A DNA stretch of 49,504 nt from Actinomycetota bacterium (GTDB lineage: Bacteria; Actinomycetota; Actinomycetes; Streptosporangiales; Streptosporangiaceae), in contig JAJPIV010000106.1 of the NCBI GenBank assembly GCA_021324595.1, positions 1 to 49,504 on the forward strand, in the 5' to 3' direction. This document shows, piece after piece, positions 7,298-15,673 of this stretch. Below the pieces are notes generated by a model that was not told where the DNA came from, made no database searches, and worked only from the letters and a program-made list of their open reading frames with translations. Numbering within the stretch: position 1 is the stretch's first letter; the number at the start of each line of letters is the position of its first letter. The position numbers and the translations under genes were made by a program.

Positions 7298-8028
7298 CTG
7301 CGGCACGTGAGGGCCACCGGCACCTCGGGTCTCCGCCTGCCGGTCCCCGGCCCGAGTCACGCGGCGGCACGCCGGCGAGGATCCTGCTCATCGACGACGA
7401 GCCGCAGATCAGCGGCTTCGTGAGCCGTGCGCTGGAGAACGAGGGGTACCTGGCGGACAGCGCCTGCGACGCTGCGCATGGCGTGGAGCTGGCCTCGAGC
7501 GGCCAGTACGACCTGGTGATCCTCGACCTCATCCTGCCCGACCTCGACGGCCGGGCAGTGCTCGCCGAGATCCTGCGGGAGCGGCCGGATCAGGCGGTGC
7601 TCGTGCTGTCCTGCAGCTGCGACGTCGGCACCAAGGTCGAGTGCCTCAACCTCGGCGCGCGGGACTACCTCACCAAGCCGTTCTCGCTCGCGGAGCTGCT
7701 GGCGAGGGTCAGGGCGCGGCTGCGTGACAGCACGATGCACAGCGAGGTGATCCGGTTCGGCGACCTCAGCCTCGACGCGGGGCGGCTGGTCGCCGACAGC
7801 GGAGCGGGGCCTGTCGCGCTGACGCGGCTCGAGTTCCTGTGCCTGCGCGCGCTGATCGAGCGCGGCGGCGACCCGGTGACCAAGAGCGAGCTGCTCGCCT
7901 CGGTCTGGGGGATCGACTTCGACCCCGGGTCCAACATCGTCGATGTCTGCATCAGGCGCCTGCGAGCCAAGCTCGGGTTCGGGCTGATAGAGACGGTGCG
8001 CGGTGAGGGATACCGGCTCGCCTCCTGA
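7294..8028 (+). CDS. OmpR-family response regulator
   Basis: A DNA-binding response regulator of 244 residues. The receiver domain (about residues 28-140) has the acidic pair Asp34-Asp35, the phosphorylation site Asp78 in VILDLILPD, and Lys128 in LTKPF. A winged-helix trans_reg_C domain occupies about residues 147-243, with RLEFLCLRAL and the terminal VRGEGYRL typical of the family. The first 27 residues are an unstructured, family-atypical extension, so the true start may be slightly internal. Its 3' end overlaps the histidine kinase gene by 26 bases. It probably controls its own operon or the nearby oxidase genes, which is inferred from position. Confidence 0.93.
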   Translation: MTAAREGHRHLGSPPAGPRPESRGGTPARILLIDDEPQISGFVSRALENEGYLADSACDAAHGVELASSGQYDLVILDLILPDLDGRAVLAEILRERPDQAVLVLSCSCDVGTKVECLNLGARDYLTKPFSLAELLARVRARLRDSTMHSEVIRFGDLSLDAGRLVADSGAGPVALTRLEFLCLRALIERGGDPVTKSELLASVWGIDFDPGSNIVDVCIRRLRAKLGFGLIETVRGEGYRLAS

Positions 8029-9358
8029 GCCCCGCCCGCGGCCGGAGCGGCAGGGATCCTCCCGGCCCAGCGCCATCGGGGCCGCTGCCGGGAATGATCC
8101 AGCCCCCGGCGAGGCGGGCAGGCCGGCGGGCCTGGGGACGCTCGCGCGCGAACCAGAGTTCGCCTGGCTCGTGCTCTGGCTGGTCTGCATGGTCGCGATC
8201 GTGGCGTTCCCGGCATGGCAGGTCGTCCCCGCCGACACGATCTGGGCGAGCCTCGCGCTGCTCTACGGGTTCTGGCTCTGGCCGAGCCATCGCGGCCTCG
8301 CCGCCGCCGCGCCGGCGGCCCTGGTGATCGCCGCCGCCGCGTACGACGAGTTCGTGGTCACGCACCCCGGCCTGGCCGACTCCGCGGCAGGGTACCTCCC
8401 GCTCCTCGCCATGCTGCTCGTCACGATGACCTGGCAGGCCAACCGGAAGCTGACCGCGAGGGAGCGGGCCGACGTGGCGGCCGAGGCGCGGCGGCTGATC
8501 GTGGTCCAGCGGCAGTTCCTCCAGGACGCCGCGCACCAGCTGCGCACGCCGATCACGATCGCGCTCGGCCACGCCGAGCTGCTGGCCGGCGAGCTGCCGG
8601 CATCGCGGCGCGGCGACATGCGCGTGGTGGTCGGGGAGCTGCAGCGGCTCAAGGCGCTGAGCGACCGGCTGCTGCTGGTGGCGGCCTCGGAGAACCCCGG
8701 GTTCCTGCGGCGCGAGCCCGCCGACCTGGACGAGATCGCGGCAGAGCTGATCCTGCGGTGGCAGCCGGTCGCGCCGCGTCGCTGGCGCCTGGGCCCTCTC
8801 GCCCCGGTGCGCGCGTCGGTGGACGCCGAGCGCCTCGGGATGGCGCTCGACGCCCTCGTGGAGAACGCGGTGCGCCACACGACGGCGGGCGATGAGATCG
8901 CGATCTCCGTTCGGGGACCGGATGAGGGCGGCCGCGCGGCGGTGACGGTGACCGACACCGGGGAAGGGATCGCCGCGGATGACCTTCCCAGGATCTTCGA
9001 CCGCTTCCACACGGCGGCCGGCGGCACCGCCCGCGGGACCGGCCTGGGGCTCGCCCTCGTCCAGGCCATCGCCCGCGGGCACGACGGCGAGGTGACCGTG
9101 CGCAGCGCGCCGGGCACGGGCAGCCGGTTCTCGCTGCTGATTCCCGCGCTCGGTGCTCCCGGCGTGCCCGCCCGCGAGCCGAGCCCGCTCGATCCGCCGA
9201 TCCGGGAGGGCGGCCACGTGGCCCCGGGAGCACGGCGCCGGGTTCCGGCGCTGCCCGCCCGGCGGCGAGCCCTGGCGCTTGGGCACCGCGGCAGGCGAAC
9301 ATGCCGTGAACTACAGTCGTGGGCGGTGAGCCTTCCTCGCCGGAACGGGGCGCCCTGA
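8003..9358 (+). CDS. Membrane sensor histidine kinase
   Basis: A 451-residue kinase partnering the upstream regulator. About four transmembrane segments (residues 53-145) with short loops form the sensor part, which suggests sensing inside or close to the membrane. The DHp helix has the phospho-acceptor His178 in AAHQLRTP. The HATPase domain shows the N box (ENAVRHT), G1 (DTGEGI) and G2 (GTGLGLAL). The start is a GTG inside the end of the regulator gene. The last 55 residues after the ATPase core are Arg/Pro-rich and unlike the family. The stop shares a base with the next ATG (TGATG). The signal is unknown; redox, oxygen or copper would fit the oxidase context. Confidence 0.92.
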   Translation: MRDTGSPPEPRPRPERQGSSRPSAIGAAAGNDPAPGEAGRPAGLGTLAREPEFAWLVLWLVCMVAIVAFPAWQVVPADTIWASLALLYGFWLWPSHRGLAAAAPAALVIAAAAYDEFVVTHPGLADSAAGYLPLLAMLLVTMTWQANRKLTARERADVAAEARRLIVVQRQFLQDAAHQLRTPITIALGHAELLAGELPASRRGDMRVVVGELQRLKALSDRLLLVAASENPGFLRREPADLDEIAAELILRWQPVAPRRWRLGPLAPVRASVDAERLGMALDALVENAVRHTTAGDEIAISVRGPDEGGRAAVTVTDTGEGIAADDLPRIFDRFHTAAGGTARGTGLGLALVQAIARGHDGEVTVRSAPGTGSRFSLLIPALGAPGVPAREPSPLDPPIREGGHVAPGARRRVPALPARRRALALGHRGRRTCRELQSWAVSLPRRNGAP

Positions 9359-9987
9359 TGCAGGCACGCACAGCCGGCCCGCCGCACATCCCGCTGCGGT
9401 CCCGCGGCTGGCCGGTCCGCAGGACCCCGCGGTGGGTGATCGGCGCGGGCCTGGTGCTGCTGGCCATCGGCGTCAGCGTCGGCCTGTCGCACCGGCCCAC
9501 CACGGGCCAGCGCGCCGCCGACCTGAGCACGTTCCTCGGCGCGCTCAACTCCGACGTCGAGTCATGCGCGGGCGGCGTGCGCGAGTCGCTCTACGTGCTG
9601 CGCGCGATCGACACCGGGGCCAGCCACGACGTGCCGACGGCGATCGACGTCGCGGCGACCGGCGCGGCGAACTGCTCGCCGGCCAACAACGAGCTGCTCG
9701 CCAACCTGACCGGCGAGCAGGTGCCCGAGTCGCTCGCCAGCTTCCACCTCGCCCCGGCGGTCACCGCGCTGATCGACTGGGCGGCACCCGACGCGCAGCG
9801 GGTGATGTCGGACATCACCTTGATCCTCCAGGACCGCGGCCGCCCCGCGCGGGAGGCGGCCGAGCGCGCGGCGCTCCGCGCCGACCTGCGCAGGCTCGAC
9901 GCCCAGCGGCGGATCTTCTACTCGATCCTGCGCCCCGCGATCAGGGCCCTGTCCCCCAGGACCGGGCCGCCCGTGCTTCCCGGGTAG
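9358..9987 (+). CDS. Anchored protein of unknown function in the two-component operon
   Basis: A 209-residue protein with a basic N-terminus (PLRSRGWPVRRTPR), one transmembrane helix (about residues 29-47) and a helical, probably extracytoplasmic domain with two Cys (in SCAGG and NCSPA). I do not recognise the family. It starts at an ATG overlapping the kinase stop as TGATG and is followed by ctaG after 33 bases, so it belongs to the same transcript. It may be an accessory sensor for the kinase or a partner of CtaG in metal delivery; neither has motif support. Confidence 0.8.
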   Translation: MQARTAGPPHIPLRSRGWPVRRTPRWVIGAGLVLLAIGVSVGLSHRPTTGQRAADLSTFLGALNSDVESCAGGVRESLYVLRAIDTGASHDVPTAIDVAATGAANCSPANNELLANLTGEQVPESLASFHLAPAVTALIDWAAPDAQRVMSDITLILQDRGRPAREAAERAALRADLRRLDAQRRIFYSILRPAIRALSPRTGPPVLPG

Positions 9988-10020
9988 CCGCCATGGCGCC
10001 CGCCCACCGAGCGAGGAACA

Positions 10021-10914
10021 ATGCGTTACCTGACCCAGGGCTGGTCGTTCGACCCGTTCATCGTCCTGGTCCTTGTGATCACGGCCTGGCACGAGGTGGG
10101 CCTGGCCCGGCTGGCCCGCAGGTCGCGGCCCGAGCGGACGTCGCAGCGCCGGCGGCGGTCGGCCTGGTTCTACGCCGGCCTGGCGGTCCTGGTGATCGCG
10201 GTGGCGTCCCCGATCGACTACTGGGCGGACCGCTACTTCATCGTCCACATGATCCAGCACCTCCTGCTGATGTTCGCCGCTCCCGTGCTGATCGTCGCCG
10301 GCGCGCCCTGGCAGCCGCTGCTCGACGGGCTGCCCGGCAGGCTCGGCAAGGACGCGACCCGGCAGGTGATGACCGGCCGCTGGGCGACGCCGCTGCGGGC
10401 GGCCGGGAGCCTGCTGCTCAAGCCGTGGGTGCCGGTCGCGCTGTTCAACGCGGTGATGGTGGTCTGGCACCTGCCCGGGCCCTTCGATCTCGCGGCCCGC
10501 AATGGGCTGGTCCACATCTGGCTGATGCACGGCAGCTTCTTCGCGGCGGGCGTGCTGTTCTGGATCCAGTTCGTCCCGTCCCCGCCGCTGCGGATCCAGA
10601 TGTCGCGGCCGGCCCAGATGGCCGCCCTGCTGCTCACCAACATCGAGATGTGGGTGCTCGCGATGGCGATGAGCATGTTCACGACGGTCTCCTGGTACTC
10701 GGTCTACGACCACGTCCCCGGGGTGACGCTGCCCCCGCTCGCCGACCAGCAGATCGGCGCCGCGATCTTGTGGGTGTGCGGGGACTTCTGGGCGATCCCG
10801 GCGATGGTCTACGTGGTGCGGCGCCTCATCGCCGAGGACGGGAACGTCGGAGCGGCCGTCGACCGCATCCTCGGCCGTCGCTCCCGCCCCTACCAGTGGG
10901 CGGGCAGGCGGTAA
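10021..10914 (+). CDS. ctaG: Cytochrome c oxidase assembly protein, CtaG (caa3) family
   Basis: An integral membrane protein of 297 residues from the caa3_CtaG family, which supports maturation of the CuA/CuB centres in Bacillus- and actinobacterial-type oxidases. It has about seven transmembrane helices and carries the family's conserved His pair in HMIQHLLLMFAAP, further histidines in WHLPGPFDL and LMHGSFF, and the C-terminal DQQIGAAILW. GAGGAACA directly precedes the ATG. It is the last gene of the two-component operon and lies 4 kb from the oxidase structural genes, which suggests that the regulatory system adjusts oxidase assembly. A second, histidine-poor homologue is at 31124-31939. 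Confidence 0.92.
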   Translation: MRYLTQGWSFDPFIVLVLVITAWHEVGLARLARRSRPERTSQRRRRSAWFYAGLAVLVIAVASPIDYWADRYFIVHMIQHLLLMFAAPVLIVAGAPWQPLLDGLPGRLGKDATRQVMTGRWATPLRAAGSLLLKPWVPVALFNAVMVVWHLPGPFDLAARNGLVHIWLMHGSFFAAGVLFWIQFVPSPPLRIQMSRPAQMAALLLTNIEMWVLAMAMSMFTTVSWYSVYDHVPGVTLPPLADQQIGAAILWVCGDFWAIPAMVYVVRRLIAEDGNVGAAVDRILGRRSRPYQWAGRR

Positions 10915-11014
10915 CGGCCCGCGGCCAGGGGCGCCGCATCCGCCCGTCACGCCCCGTTCACCCGCCGCCCGCGTGTCGTTGCGCGCCCGCGCGCCCCGGG
11001 TTGGGCATGATGTG

Positions 11015-11051
11015 GGCAGGCCCCTCCAGGTATGAGCTGGAGGGGCCTGCC
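11015..11051. terminator. Bidirectional hairpin terminator
   Basis: A perfect 15-bp stem (GGCAGGCCCCTCCAG and its complement) closes a 7-base loop, between the plus-strand ctaG and the minus-strand DUF2332 gene, whose stop lies four bases away. There is no T tract, as is usual for actinomycete hairpins. Confidence 0.8.
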
Positions 11052-11054
11052 GCG

Positions 11055-12167
11055 TCATCCCGGATTCGCCCAGGTGACCGGGATGCCGTGCGGCGGCGCG
11101 GTGCCGAGCCGCCGGCGGCGCCCGCCCGGCCAGGTCACCAGCTCGACCGGGGCGTCCGGGGTGCCCGGGGCCAGCTCCAGGCTCACGTGGGCGAACCTGG
11201 ACGCCGGCGTGGCCGCGCCGGCCAGTGCGGCCACGCCGGCGTCGAGCGCCGATGCCTCCGCCGGGTCCAGGTAGTGCCGCATCACCGAGTGCCACAGGAC
11301 CGTCCAGGTCCCGGGCTCCAGCGCGGTCCTGGCCAAGGTCACCGAGGCGGGCTCGGCGCGCAGGTCAGCGTGGACCTGGCTGGCCAGCACCAGGGCGCCG
11401 CGGAGCCGGGCGAGCCGGGCCACCTGGTCCGGCCAGACGTAGGCGGCGAGCCGCAGCCGGCCATCGTCGCTCAGCGGGTCCACTGGCGCCACGTCCCCTC
11501 CGGTCCGGGCGATCACATCGACCGGCCCTGCGGGCGGCGGCGAGCCCTGCCAGCCGCCGGCGATCGTCACCGGCGACGCGGGGTCGCCGAAGGCCGCGCC
11601 TGGCCCGGTGATGCGGAACCGGTCCGCGCGCAGGTTCAGGCCGGCGCTCGCGCCGACCTCGACCAGCCGCACCGGGAGATCGGCCTCGGCGACGATGTGG
11701 CAGAGCGCCCCGGCGAGCGCCGCGCCGCGGCCGATCTCGTTGGTCTGCGGCGGCCGTTCCAGCCAGGGCCGCACCTCATCGCCGCGCTCGGCCAGGACGC
11801 GGCGCAGCGCGCGCCACGCCCGGCCCGCGCCCGGGCCGGGGTCAGCGGTCCCGCCCGCCGAGGGGTAGAACGCGGCCAGGCCGGCCGCCCGCCCGGTCAG
11901 GACGAGGGCGTGGACGCCGCCCAGCAGCCTCAGGGCGAGCGCTTCCCGCCCGGGGTCGTCGAGATGCTCGCCCAGCACCCGGGCGACCACTCCGCCCGCG
12001 CGCAGGTCGCGCGCGGCGTGGCGCAGCAGCCCGGCGTAGAGGGGGCTGCCGAGGACGGCGCAGGCGGCTGCCTGCCGTTCGAAGCGGCCGGCGGCCCGCT
12101 CGGCCCGGGCCTCGGGGCGGGAGCTGCCGGCCGCGGCGCGCGCGGAGCCGGAAGGGGCGGGCGGCAC
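11055..12167 (-). CDS. DUF2332 family protein
   Basis: A 370-residue soluble protein recognised as DUF2332 by its overall pattern: an N-terminal helical part with GSPLYAGLL, the motif PQTNEIGRGAAL, the SAM-binding-like LVEVGASAGLNL, and the late VLWHSVMRHYL. The G-A-S-A-G-L-N-L stretch looks like the first glycine-rich loop of a Rossmann methyltransferase, but no function is established. The N-terminal 25 residues are low complexity, and an internal start is possible. It is a single gene between a terminator and a divergent PLP enzyme gene. Confidence 0.85.
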   Translation of the reverse strand: MPPAPSGSARAAAGSSRPEARAERAAGRFERQAAACAVLGSPLYAGLLRHAARDLRAGGVVARVLGEHLDDPGREALALRLLGGVHALVLTGRAAGLAAFYPSAGGTADPGPGAGRAWRALRRVLAERGDEVRPWLERPPQTNEIGRGAALAGALCHIVAEADLPVRLVEVGASAGLNLRADRFRITGPGAAFGDPASPVTIAGGWQGSPPPAGPVDVIARTGGDVAPVDPLSDDGRLRLAAYVWPDQVARLARLRGALVLASQVHADLRAEPASVTLARTALEPGTWTVLWHSVMRHYLDPAEASALDAGVAALAGAATPASRFAHVSLELAPGTPDAPVELVTWPGGRRRRLGTAPPHGIPVTWANPG

Positions 12168-12273
12168 GGGCCGAGCCTATCCGGCGCGCCGAACTGCCGG
12201 GCGCATCCAGGGCCCGGCACGGGCCGGCCCGGGCACGGCGGTCCGGCCGGCAGGCGTTCCGTATGCTGCCGGC

Positions 12274-13626
12274 ATGAACAGCGGTGCCGGCCCGTCCGGG
12301 CGGGCCAGGCCGGCGCGGGTACGCCACCCCGGCGACGGCGAGCCGCCGGCCCGGCTGCGGCAGGCGCTCGACAGCCTGGCGGCCCGCCCGATCGAGGTCA
12401 CGGACAAGGGCTTCGGCGCGCTGGCGGCCCGCGGCACGGTGACCGTCGCCAGCCTGGCGGCGGCCCGCCCGCCCCTGTTCGGCGGGGACTTCATGCCACC
12501 GCTGCTCGTGCTCCGCGACTCGGCGCTCCGGCACAACGCGCTCGCGATGGCCGACTGGTGCGCCCGGGCGGGTGTGCTGCTCGCGCCGCACGGAAAGACC
12601 ACGATGGCCCCGCAGCTGTTCGCGCGCCAGATCGCCGCCGGGGCGTGGGGCATGACGGTGGCGACGGTTGGCCAGGCGCAGGTGTGCCGGGCGTTCGGGA
12701 TCGGCCGGGTGCTGATCGCCAACGAGCTGGCCGACCCGGCGGGGATCGGCTGGCTGGCCGGGCAGCTCGCCGACCCCGGCTGGGAGTGCTACGCCTACGT
12801 GGACAGCGCCGCCGGCGTGGAGCTGCTCGGCGCGGCCCTGCGCGCGGGCGGCGCGCCGAGGCCGCTGCCCGTCCTGGTCGAGCTGGGCTTCCCGGGCGGC
12901 CGGACGGGCTGCCGGACGGTCGCGGAAGCGCTGGCCGTGGCGGCCGCCGTGGCCGGCGAGGACGCGCTCGCGCTGGCCGGGGCCGCCGGCTACGAGGGCG
13001 GCCTCGGGGCCGGCGGGAGCCGGGCGGGCCTGGATGCCGTCGCCGCCTGGTGCGCCCGGCTCCGCGAGCTGGCCGGCCGGCTCCCCGGCGAGCCGCCGGA
13101 CGGCCGCCGGGCCTGGATCGTCTCGGCCGGCGGCAGCGCGTACCCCGACGTGGTCGCGCGAGAGCTGACTGCCGGTGGCGACCACGCCGCCGAGGTCGTG
13201 CTGCGCAGCGGCTGCTACCTGACCCACGACCACGGGGAGTACGCGCGGACCGGGCCGGACGCGCGGGGGGCCGGGCCCGGGCTGGTCCCCGCGATCGAGG
13301 TGTGGGCGCCGGTGCTGTCCCGCCCCGAGCCCGGCCTGGCCCTCGCCTGCGCGGGCCGCCGGGACGTCCCGTTCGACAAGGGCCTGCCGGTGCCGCTGCG
13401 GCTGCGCCGCGCCGACGGCGCGGTCGTGCCCGCCGACGGGATCGCGGTCACCGGGCTGGACGACCAGCACGCCTACCTCAGCGTCCCGGCGGGCGCCGGG
13501 GCCGGGCCTGGTGACCTGATCTGCCTCGGGATCTCCCACCCGTGCACCGCGTTTGACAAGTGGCGGCTGATCCCGGTGGTGGACGACGAGTACCGGGTGA
13601 TCGACGCGGTCCGCACGTTCTTCTGA
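12274..13626 (+). CDS. D-serine dehydratase/D-threonine aldolase-like PLP enzyme
   Basis: A fold-III PLP enzyme of 450 residues. The alanine racemase-like N-terminal barrel carries the PLP lysine Lys108 in LAPHGKTTMAPQL. The C-terminal domain has the likely metal ligands His and Cys (DDQHAYL and SHPCTAFDKW) and the motif RSGCYLTHDHG. These mark the eukaryotic-type D-serine dehydratase/D-threonine aldolase group, often annotated amino acid deaminase. It probably removes the amino group of D-serine or a related D-amino acid. A TATGCT box ends six bases before the ATG, and there is no Shine-Dalgarno sequence, so the message may be leaderless. Exact substrate is not predictable. Confidence 0.88.
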   Translation: MNSGAGPSGRARPARVRHPGDGEPPARLRQALDSLAARPIEVTDKGFGALAARGTVTVASLAAARPPLFGGDFMPPLLVLRDSALRHNALAMADWCARAGVLLAPHGKTTMAPQLFARQIAAGAWGMTVATVGQAQVCRAFGIGRVLIANELADPAGIGWLAGQLADPGWECYAYVDSAAGVELLGAALRAGGAPRPLPVLVELGFPGGRTGCRTVAEALAVAAAVAGEDALALAGAAGYEGGLGAGGSRAGLDAVAAWCARLRELAGRLPGEPPDGRRAWIVSAGGSAYPDVVARELTAGGDHAAEVVLRSGCYLTHDHGEYARTGPDARGAGPGLVPAIEVWAPVLSRPEPGLALACAGRRDVPFDKGLPVPLRLRRADGAVVPADGIAVTGLDDQHAYLSVPAGAGAGPGDLICLGISHPCTAFDKWRLIPVVDDEYRVIDAVRTFF

Positions 13627-13661
13627 GCGGCGGCCCGGGCCTCACCCGCCCGCCCCGTCCG

Positions 13662-14834
13662 CTACGGCCCGCCCGCCCGCTCCCGGAGCGCGGCGACCAG
13701 CGCCGGGAGCACCTCGTGCAGGTCGCCGATGACCGCGTAGTCGGCCTTCGCCACGATCGGGGCGCCCGGGTCGGTGTTCACCGCGATGATCGTCTTGGCG
13801 CCCTGGCAGCCCGCCATGTGCTGGATGGCCCCGCTTATCCCGCAGGCCAGGTAGACATCCGGCGTGATCTTGGTGCCGGTCTGCCCCACCTGCTGGTTGT
13901 GGGGCCGCCATCCCTGGCTGGTCACCACGCGGGAGACGCCGACCGCGCCGCCGAGCAGGCTGGCGAGCTCCTCCAGGACCGCGAAGCCCTCCGGCCCGCC
14001 GACGCCCCGCCCGCCGCCCACCACCACCCGCGCGGTGGCGAGCGAGACGCCGTCTCGCCGCTGCTCCGACTCGCTGGCCCGGACGGCCAGATCGGCGGCC
14101 TCCACCGCCTGCTCGACCACCTGGACCCGCACCGACTCCGCGGTCCCCGGCGCCGGGGCCGCCTCCGGCTGGGCGCCGGGCCCCCGCGACGGGCCGGCCC
14201 CCCGAACGGCACCCGCGGGCCGGACGGCGTCGGCTGGCGGAACGGCGTCCGCAGGCGGAACGGCGTCCGCTGGCGGAACGGCGTCGGCTGGCGGAACGGC
14301 GTCCGCAGGCGGAACGGCGTCCGCAGGCGGAACGGCGTCCGCGGCGACGGTCAGCAGGGCCGGCGAGGCGCGCAGGACCGCGTCCTCCAGCAGGCTGCCC
14401 GCCCAGCGCTGCCTGGTCAGCCGGAGCTCCCCCGGCCCGGCGCGCGTCACCGCCACGCAGTTGGCCGCCACCGGCAGCCCCGTGATCGCCCCGGCGTGGG
14501 CGAGCACCTCGCTGCCCCGGTCGGTCGCGGCCGCCATGACCGCGCTGACCGGGCCGGCGCCGGCCCCGTCCGGCAGCCGGGCCGACAGGTGAACGAGCGC
14601 CCGCGCCCACGCGCGCGGAGCGTAGCCGCCGGGCCCGGCGGGGGCCAGCGCGTAGCCGAGCCTGGTCCCTCGGGCCGCCAGGTCGCCGGGCGGGACCGCC
14701 CCGGGCGGGCCGAACCACGCCGCCGCGAGCGCCTCGCCCGACCGCTCCGCCAGGCCGGCCGCCATGCCGAGCGCGCGCAGCGACGCCTCGGACGCGCCGC
14801 CCGGCTCGGTCTCGATCAGGCACAGCACGGTCAT
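13662..14834 (-). CDS. etfA: Electron transfer flavoprotein alpha subunit with a repeat-expanded linker
   Basis: FAD-binding subunit of ETF, which carries electrons from flavoprotein dehydrogenases to the quinone pool. The 390-residue protein is longer than the usual 310-330 because of a central linker of repeated PPADAV units (about residues 165-205) between the N-terminal domain and the FAD domain. The FAD domain shows GGGRGVGGPE, SQGWRPHNQQVGQTG, ACGISGAIQH and AVNTDPGAPI. The start ATG overlaps the etfB stop as ATGA, so the two subunits are made in step. It probably serves the dimethylglycine/sarcosine-type dehydrogenase encoded just upstream on the same strand. Confidence 0.93.
   Translation of the reverse strand: MTVLCLIETEPGGASEASLRALGMAAGLAERSGEALAAAWFGPPGAVPPGDLAARGTRLGYALAPAGPGGYAPRAWARALVHLSARLPDGAGAGPVSAVMAAATDRGSEVLAHAGAITGLPVAANCVAVTRAGPGELRLTRQRWAGSLLEDAVLRASPALLTVAADAVPPADAVPPADAVPPADAVPPADAVPPADAVPPADAVRPAGAVRGAGPSRGPGAQPEAAPAPGTAESVRVQVVEQAVEAADLAVRASESEQRRDGVSLATARVVVGGGRGVGGPEGFAVLEELASLLGGAVGVSRVVTSQGWRPHNQQVGQTGTKITPDVYLACGISGAIQHMAGCQGAKTIIAVNTDPGAPIVAKADYAVIGDLHEVLPALVAALRERAGGP
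14223..14343 (-). repeat. Tandem 18-bp repeat inside etfA
   Basis: Six full copies and a partial copy of an 18-base unit (plus strand AACGGCGTCCGCAGGCGG with few changes) encode repeated PPADAV hexapeptides in the linker between the two ETF-alpha domains. The reading frame is kept. Confidence 0.9.
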
Positions 14835-15601
14835 CGCAGCACTCCGAGGTCGTCGAGGACCCGCACCAGCGCGGGCACGGCGCCGGCGCCGGAACCCAGC
14901 ACGCGCGCCCGCGACGCCGGGGCGCGCGGGACCCGCAGGCGCTCCGTCCGCAATCCCTCCGCCGGCGCCGGGCCCGGGTCGAGCACCTCGACGCTCGCCC
15001 GCCTGGCGCGCAGCCGCCCGGGGAGCGACGGGTAGCGGGGCAGGTTGATCCCCTCCTTGACGCTGACCACCGCCGGCAGCGGCAGCTCGAAGCTCTCCAG
15101 CGACCCCCGGTACTCCCGCCCGGCGACCAGCCGCCCGGCCGCGCCGGCACCCGGCGTGACCTCCAGCCGCTTGATGCCGGTCACGCAGGGCAGGCCGAGC
15201 GCGTGGGCGACGCGCACCGGGACCTGGTACCCGCCGGTGTCGGCCGCCTCGTTGCCGAACAGCAGCAGGTCGAACCCCCGGTCACGGACGGCGGCGGTGA
15301 TGGCCGCGGCGGTGGCCACCGGGCCCCGCTCGGTGCCGTCGGTCGCCAGCAGCACCGCCCGCCCCGCGCCGAGCGCGAGCATGTCCCTCAGCTGCTGCTC
15401 GGCCTCCGGCGGGCCCAGGGTGAGCACCGTGACGGTCCCCCCGTGCCGCTCGGTGATCCGCACCGCCTCCTCGACCGCGCATTCCTCGTGCGGGCTCACG
15501 GTGAAACCGGACATCGACGTGTCGACCGCCTGCCCGTCCGGGGTCAGCGCGATCGCACCGCCGACCATGGGCACCCGCTTGACGCAGACGCAGACCTCCA
15601 C
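14831..15601 (-). CDS. etfB: Electron transfer flavoprotein beta subunit
   Basis: AMP-binding subunit of the ETF heterodimer, 256 residues, complete and of normal length. It begins VCVCVKRVP and contains NPHE-like SPHEECAVEEAV, the signature stretch VTGIKRLEV, and LPAVVSVKEGINLPRYPSLPG. The start is a GTG with a strong purine-rich ribosome-binding site (GGGGGAGG). It follows the large FAD dehydrogenase after 72 bases and overlaps etfA by four bases, forming a dehydrogenase-etfB-etfA transcript. This links oxidation of a methylated amine to the respiratory chain. Confidence 0.93.
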   Translation of the reverse strand: MEVCVCVKRVPMVGGAIALTPDGQAVDTSMSGFTVSPHEECAVEEAVRITERHGGTVTVLTLGPPEAEQQLRDMLALGAGRAVLLATDGTERGPVATAAAITAAVRDRGFDLLLFGNEAADTGGYQVPVRVAHALGLPCVTGIKRLEVTPGAGAAGRLVAGREYRGSLESFELPLPAVVSVKEGINLPRYPSLPGRLRARRASVEVLDPGPAPAEGLRTERLRVPRAPASRARVLGSGAGAVPALVRVLDDLGVLR

Positions 15602-15673
15602 CTCGTCCCCCTCCCCCGGGCGAGTTCGCGCACCGGGCGGCCGGCGCGGACGGCCCGTTCACCCTGACCCCGG

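Noticed and set aside
6957-7532. An extended start for the SDR and an opposite frame over the response regulator
   Set aside because: The extension is Pro/Arg/Gly-rich and crosses the divergent promoter. The SDR homology begins at 6953 with a suitable ribosome-binding site.
9432-13514. A 1360-codon plus-strand reading frame
   Set aside because: It runs through ctaG, the terminator and an opposite-strand DUF2332 gene, and its product is Arg/Ala/Gly-rich without domains. It is a GC-driven shadow.
14223-14343. Regularly repeated units resembling a CRISPR array
   Set aside because: The units are directly tandem with no spacers and encode in-frame PPADAV repeats, so this is a coding minisatellite.
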